From DASQFQ01 sp963811595 (lineage in GTDB: Bacteria; Actinomycetota; Thermoleophilia; Solirubrobacterales; Solirubrobacteraceae): a stretch of DNA of 64,000 bases. The DNA lies in NCBI GenBank assembly GCA_963811595.1, contig CAWERW010000016.1, positions 186,001 to 250,000 of the forward strand. The letters run 5' to 3'. The notes beneath the pieces were generated by a model. The model searched no databases. It had not been told where the DNA came from and saw nothing but the letters and a program-made list of their open reading frames with translations. Below are positions 61,738-64,000 of the stretch, one piece after another (positions within the stretch are counted from its first letter, which is position 1; every line of letters starts with the position of its first letter). The translations under genes and the position numbers were made by a program.

Positions 61738-61883
61738 AGGCGGCCTCCTCCCGCGAGGATGAAGAGGACCCCGAAGAGGAGCCCGATCGCCAGCGGCCCG
61801 CCGCCGCGGCTGAGCGTGATCACGATCATCGCCACGCCGAGGACGACCATCGCCGCCGACAGGAACGCCGTCGCGGGATTCAC
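61716..61883 (-). CDS. 55-residue membrane protein between the two permeases
   Basis: GTG 61883 overlaps the upstream permease stop by 4 nt (GTGA), and its own end overlaps the next permease start by 22 nt. Two hydrophobic helices (AFLSAAMVVLGVAMIVITL and LAIGLLFGVLFILAGGGRLW) make a small hairpin. No known family; a likely accessory subunit by position. Confidence 0.75.
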   Translation of the reverse strand: MNPATAFLSAAMVVLGVAMIVITLSRGGGPLAIGLLFGVLFILAGGGRLWAQRRR

Positions 61884-63796
61884 GCGATCAACGCCGCCTT
61901 GGCCGCGCGGCGCGCGACGCGGCCATCGGGCACCGACTCGATGATCACCCGGCACGGCCGCTCGGTCAGCACCGTCTCGAGCGTCTTGCCGAACAGCGAC
62001 GCGCCGTCGATCCGCTGCGGCAACGGCATCACGATCGCGGCGGCGCGCATGTCGATCGCATCCTCCACGATCCGCCGCCCCGCCTGACCCGCGCGCACGC
62101 GCTCGACGTGGCCGGAGACGCGGCCGCCGCCCGCCACCTTCGCCTCCTCGATGATGCTCTGGGCGGCCGTGTCCTGCTCCGGCATCGGGGTGTCGATCTC
62201 CAGCGCGTTCGGCACCGTGATCGTCACCAGCACGTGGATGCCGCGGCGCTTCTGGGCGGCGAGCTTGCGCGCCGTCGCCAGCACCCGGTCGTCGTAGCCG
62301 CCGTCGCCGAAGTGCACGAGCACGGAGTCGTACTCCGCCTCGTGGTCGACGACCGGCTGCGGGATCGCCACCTTGTGGGTGGAGACGAGGTCGAGGCCCT
62401 GCCGCCGCCGGTAGACGACGTAGACGAGGATCCCGAGCAGCAGCCAGCCGGTGCCGGCGATCGCCACCGGCACGTTGAGGGCGCCGATGACGCCGAACGA
62501 CAGCATCGTGCCGGCCAGGCCGAGCACCGCGAACGGCGGCAGGTCGTGCCCGCGGACCCGCAGGTGCCCCGGGCTGCGGTAGGGCCGCGGGACGTCGGGC
62601 TCGATGACGCGCAGGCGGATCAGCGCCAGGTGGGCCATCGAGAACGACAGCATCGCGCCGAACGCGTAGATGAGGCCCAGGAACTCCGCCTCGCCGGGCA
62701 GCAGGGCCACGCAGGCGAGCGCCGAGAAGACGAGGATGCCGAGGTAGGGCGTCCGGAAGCGCGGGTGCAGGCGGCGCAGGCCGTCGGGCATCTGGCGGTG
62801 CATGCCCATCGAGTAGACGAGCCGCGAGACGCCGAGCACGCCGGCGTTGGTGGCGGCGACGAGGATCGTGACGGCGAGGATCGCGACGTAGAACTCGGCC
62901 GCGCTCTGGAACGCGCCGAGGTCCATGTTCTTGACGATGCCGAGGATCGGGTCCGACGCGTAGCCGCCGTCCTCCTTGGCGACGCCGAGCAGCGTCGTGC
63001 ACTCGCCGGCGTCGTCGCAGCGCACGGGCAGCGCCGACAGCGCGATCCACGGCAGCGTGAAGTAGATGGCGAAGACCGCGATCATCACGCGCTTGATCGC
63101 GGCGGGGATGGTCTTGGCCTCCTCCTTGGCCTCGCCGGCCATGTTCGAGATCGTCTCGATGCCGGTGTAGGCGACGGTGCCGAGCGGGATCGCGATCAGG
63201 AAGTCGCCCCAGGTCGGCGCGGTGCCGAGGAAGCGCATGTTCTCGATCAGCAGCTCGGGGCTGAAGACGAGGAAGACGCCCAGGACCACGAGCAGCGCCT
63301 GGCTGAGGAAGTCGACGACCGCGAGCACGATGTTGACGCTCACCGCGTCCTTGACGCCGCGGACGTTGACCAGCGCGAGCAGCGCGATCACGACGATGCC
63401 GAAGACGATGTCGCCCGGCGGGGTCTTGAAGTAGTCCCACGAGACGCCGCCGGCGTAGTGCGCGGCGAAGAACGCCGAGATGGCGATCGTGATGACGTAG
63501 TTGAGCATCTGCGCCCAGGCCGTGAAGAACGACCAGAACTCGTTGAACGCCTGGCGCGCGAACAGCGAGGAGCCGCCGGCCTCCGGGTACATCGCGGTCG
63601 CCTCCGCGTAGGTCGTCGCGGTGGCGTAGAAGAGCGCGCCGGTGATGATGAAGACGACCGGCGTCAGCCCGAGCGCGAGCGCCGCGACGAGGCCGAGCGC
63701 GTAGTAGATCGAGGAGCCGACGTTGCCGTAGGCGGTGGAAAAGAGGGCGTTGGCCCCGAGGACCCGCTCAAGCCCTTCCAGTCGCCGTCTTGCCAT
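61880..63796 (-). CDS. APC-superfamily permease with C-terminal USP-like domain (second copy)
   Basis: 638 residues. Twelve-helix permease (VLGANALFSTAYGNVGSSIYYALGLVAALALG, EAGGSSLFARQAFNEFW, TGIETISNMAGEAKEEAKTIPAAIKRVM) plus a universal-stress-like domain near 485-630 (AEYDSVLVHFGDGGYDDRVL, IVMPLPQRIDGASLFGKTLETVL, PCRVIIESVP). ATG 63796 is preferred: a TACAAT -10 box lies 12 nt upstream, and GTG 63832 would overlap the divergent lipoprotein start. First gene of the permease-TrkA operon. Confidence 0.83.
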   Translation of the reverse strand: MARRRLEGLERVLGANALFSTAYGNVGSSIYYALGLVAALALGLTPVVFIITGALFYATATTYAEATAMYPEAGGSSLFARQAFNEFWSFFTAWAQMLNYVITIAISAFFAAHYAGGVSWDYFKTPPGDIVFGIVVIALLALVNVRGVKDAVSVNIVLAVVDFLSQALLVVLGVFLVFSPELLIENMRFLGTAPTWGDFLIAIPLGTVAYTGIETISNMAGEAKEEAKTIPAAIKRVMIAVFAIYFTLPWIALSALPVRCDDAGECTTLLGVAKEDGGYASDPILGIVKNMDLGAFQSAAEFYVAILAVTILVAATNAGVLGVSRLVYSMGMHRQMPDGLRRLHPRFRTPYLGILVFSALACVALLPGEAEFLGLIYAFGAMLSFSMAHLALIRLRVIEPDVPRPYRSPGHLRVRGHDLPPFAVLGLAGTMLSFGVIGALNVPVAIAGTGWLLLGILVYVVYRRRQGLDLVSTHKVAIPQPVVDHEAEYDSVLVHFGDGGYDDRVLATARKLAAQKRRGIHVLVTITVPNALEIDTPMPEQDTAAQSIIEEAKVAGGGRVSGHVERVRAGQAGRRIVEDAIDMRAAAIVMPLPQRIDGASLFGKTLETVLTERPCRVIIESVPDGRVARRAAKAALIA

Positions 63797-63807
63797 GTCT
63801 TGCGCCG

Positions 63808-63832
63808 ATTGTAGGTGGGTAATGGAACCCAC
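63808..63832. promoter_or_regulatory. Divergent promoter region with -10 box and inverted repeat
   Basis: Minus-strand TACAAT (63813-63808) lies 12 nt upstream of the permease ATG 63796. Inverted repeat GTGGGT-AATGGA-ACCCAC (63815-63832) sits between it and the lipoprotein ATG at 63833, positioned to let one regulator affect both genes. No good -35 box is visible. Confidence 0.4.
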
Positions 63833-64000
63833 ATGAACCGACTCCGCCAGCTCTCACTCCCGCTGCTCGCCGCCCTGCTCCTCGGGGGCCTGCCCGCGTG
63901 CGGCGAGGACGACGTGTCGCGCGAGGCCGACAAGGCCGGCCAGGAGGCCGAGCAGGCCGGCGAGAAGGCCAAGAAGAAGGGCGAGGACGCCCTCAACGAG
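63833..64000 (+). CDS. Lipoprotein, N-terminal part (runs off the window)
   Basis: First 56 residues. Signal peptide LRQLSLPLLAALLLGGLPAC with a lipobox (LPAC, Cys near 23), then a highly charged helical region (EADKAGQEAEQAGEKAKKKGEDAL) suggesting a coiled coil. The end is outside the window, so function cannot be judged. Confidence 0.65.
   Translation, partial: MNRLRQLSLPLLAALLLGGLPACGEDDVSREADKAGQEAEQAGEKAKKKGEDALNE

Noticed and set aside
63797..63832. GTG 63832 as start of the upstream permease
   Set aside because: It would overlap the divergent lipoprotein start and leave no promoter; the TACAAT box fits ATG 63796.
1..64000. Prophage, insertion sequence, CRISPR array or integrative element
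   Set aside because: No transposase, integrase, phage structural gene, direct-repeat array or att-like duplication next to the tRNA-Gln was seen; gene content is chromosomal.

Overview
The window comes from a very GC-rich bacterium, most likely an actinobacterium of the Thermoleophilia (Solirubrobacter/Conexibacter-like). This is inferred from gene content and coding style: dense genes with 4-nt GTGA/ATGA overlaps, GTG starts, RTX-type secreted proteins, exported ferritin-like proteins, WS/DGAT, PspC and CeoB/C-like TrkA proteins. I see no phage, IS element, CRISPR array or rRNA. One tRNA (Gln, CTG) is present.

Layout. 1-3.5 kb: 5' end of a cytochrome P450, an RTX-repeat secreted protein, a secreted beta-propeller protein and a hot-dog thioesterase. 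3.5-10 kb: a ribokinase with a frame break, then a copper-related export cluster (unknown membrane protein, CopC-CopD fusion, two YcnI-like DUF1775 proteins, lone CopC), PspC and a sensor-domain membrane protein. 10-14.5 kb: an Ig-like secreted protein, two exported ferritin-like proteins, TatA and a TauE/SafE exporter. 14.4-17.2 kb: sulfate activation (CysD, CysN-CysC fusion). 17.2-22.3 kb: long acyl-CoA dehydrogenase, DUF485 + ActP acetate symporter, M20 peptidase (frame break). 22.3-28.6 kb: amidase divergent from MarR-MFS, an Asp/Glu racemase-type enzyme, a CsbD/coiled-coil pair and a benzoylformate-decarboxylase-like enzyme. 28.6-34.5 kb: GGDEF/HD-GYP membrane protein, lytic transglycosylase, a PG-binding/TPR protein with an eCIS-cargo-like N-terminal motif, and a beta-propeller. 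34.5-41.1 kb: DedA, EamA, PaaK-like ligase, enoyl-CoA hydratase, BBE-type flavin oxidase (frame break), STAS protein, MFS. 41.1-46.1 kb: possible small ORFs, zinc metallopeptidase, WS/DGAT (frame break), redoxin, ferredoxin reductase, FolE (frame break). 46.1-47.4 kb: ECF sigma, zinc anti-sigma, DoxX. 47.4-52.3 kb: divergent FtsH-like protease with a membrane partner, Kelch lipoprotein and two small proteins. 52.3-56.3 kb: heterodimeric ABC exporter and lipocalin-like protein. 56.3-64 kb: tRNA-Gln, Crp-family regulator, NAD(P)H-flavin reductase, two TrkA proteins and two APC-USP permeases (candidate potassium module), then the start of a lipoprotein.

The most striking signal is a promoter architecture, TAAGAA-N13-G(A/T)CGCCAA-N6-ATG, that occurs three times with identical spacing: in front of the ECF sigma gene, divergently in front of folE, and in front of doxX. 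The first two share a perfect 16-bp palindrome. It reads as an autoregulated sigma-factor regulon with leaderless mRNAs.

Five otherwise well-conserved genes (rbsK, M20 peptidase, flavin oxidase, WS/DGAT, folE) are each broken by exactly one base. Four of these are insertions at a CG|A trinucleotide, which points to systematic sequencing or assembly error rather than five true pseudogenes.
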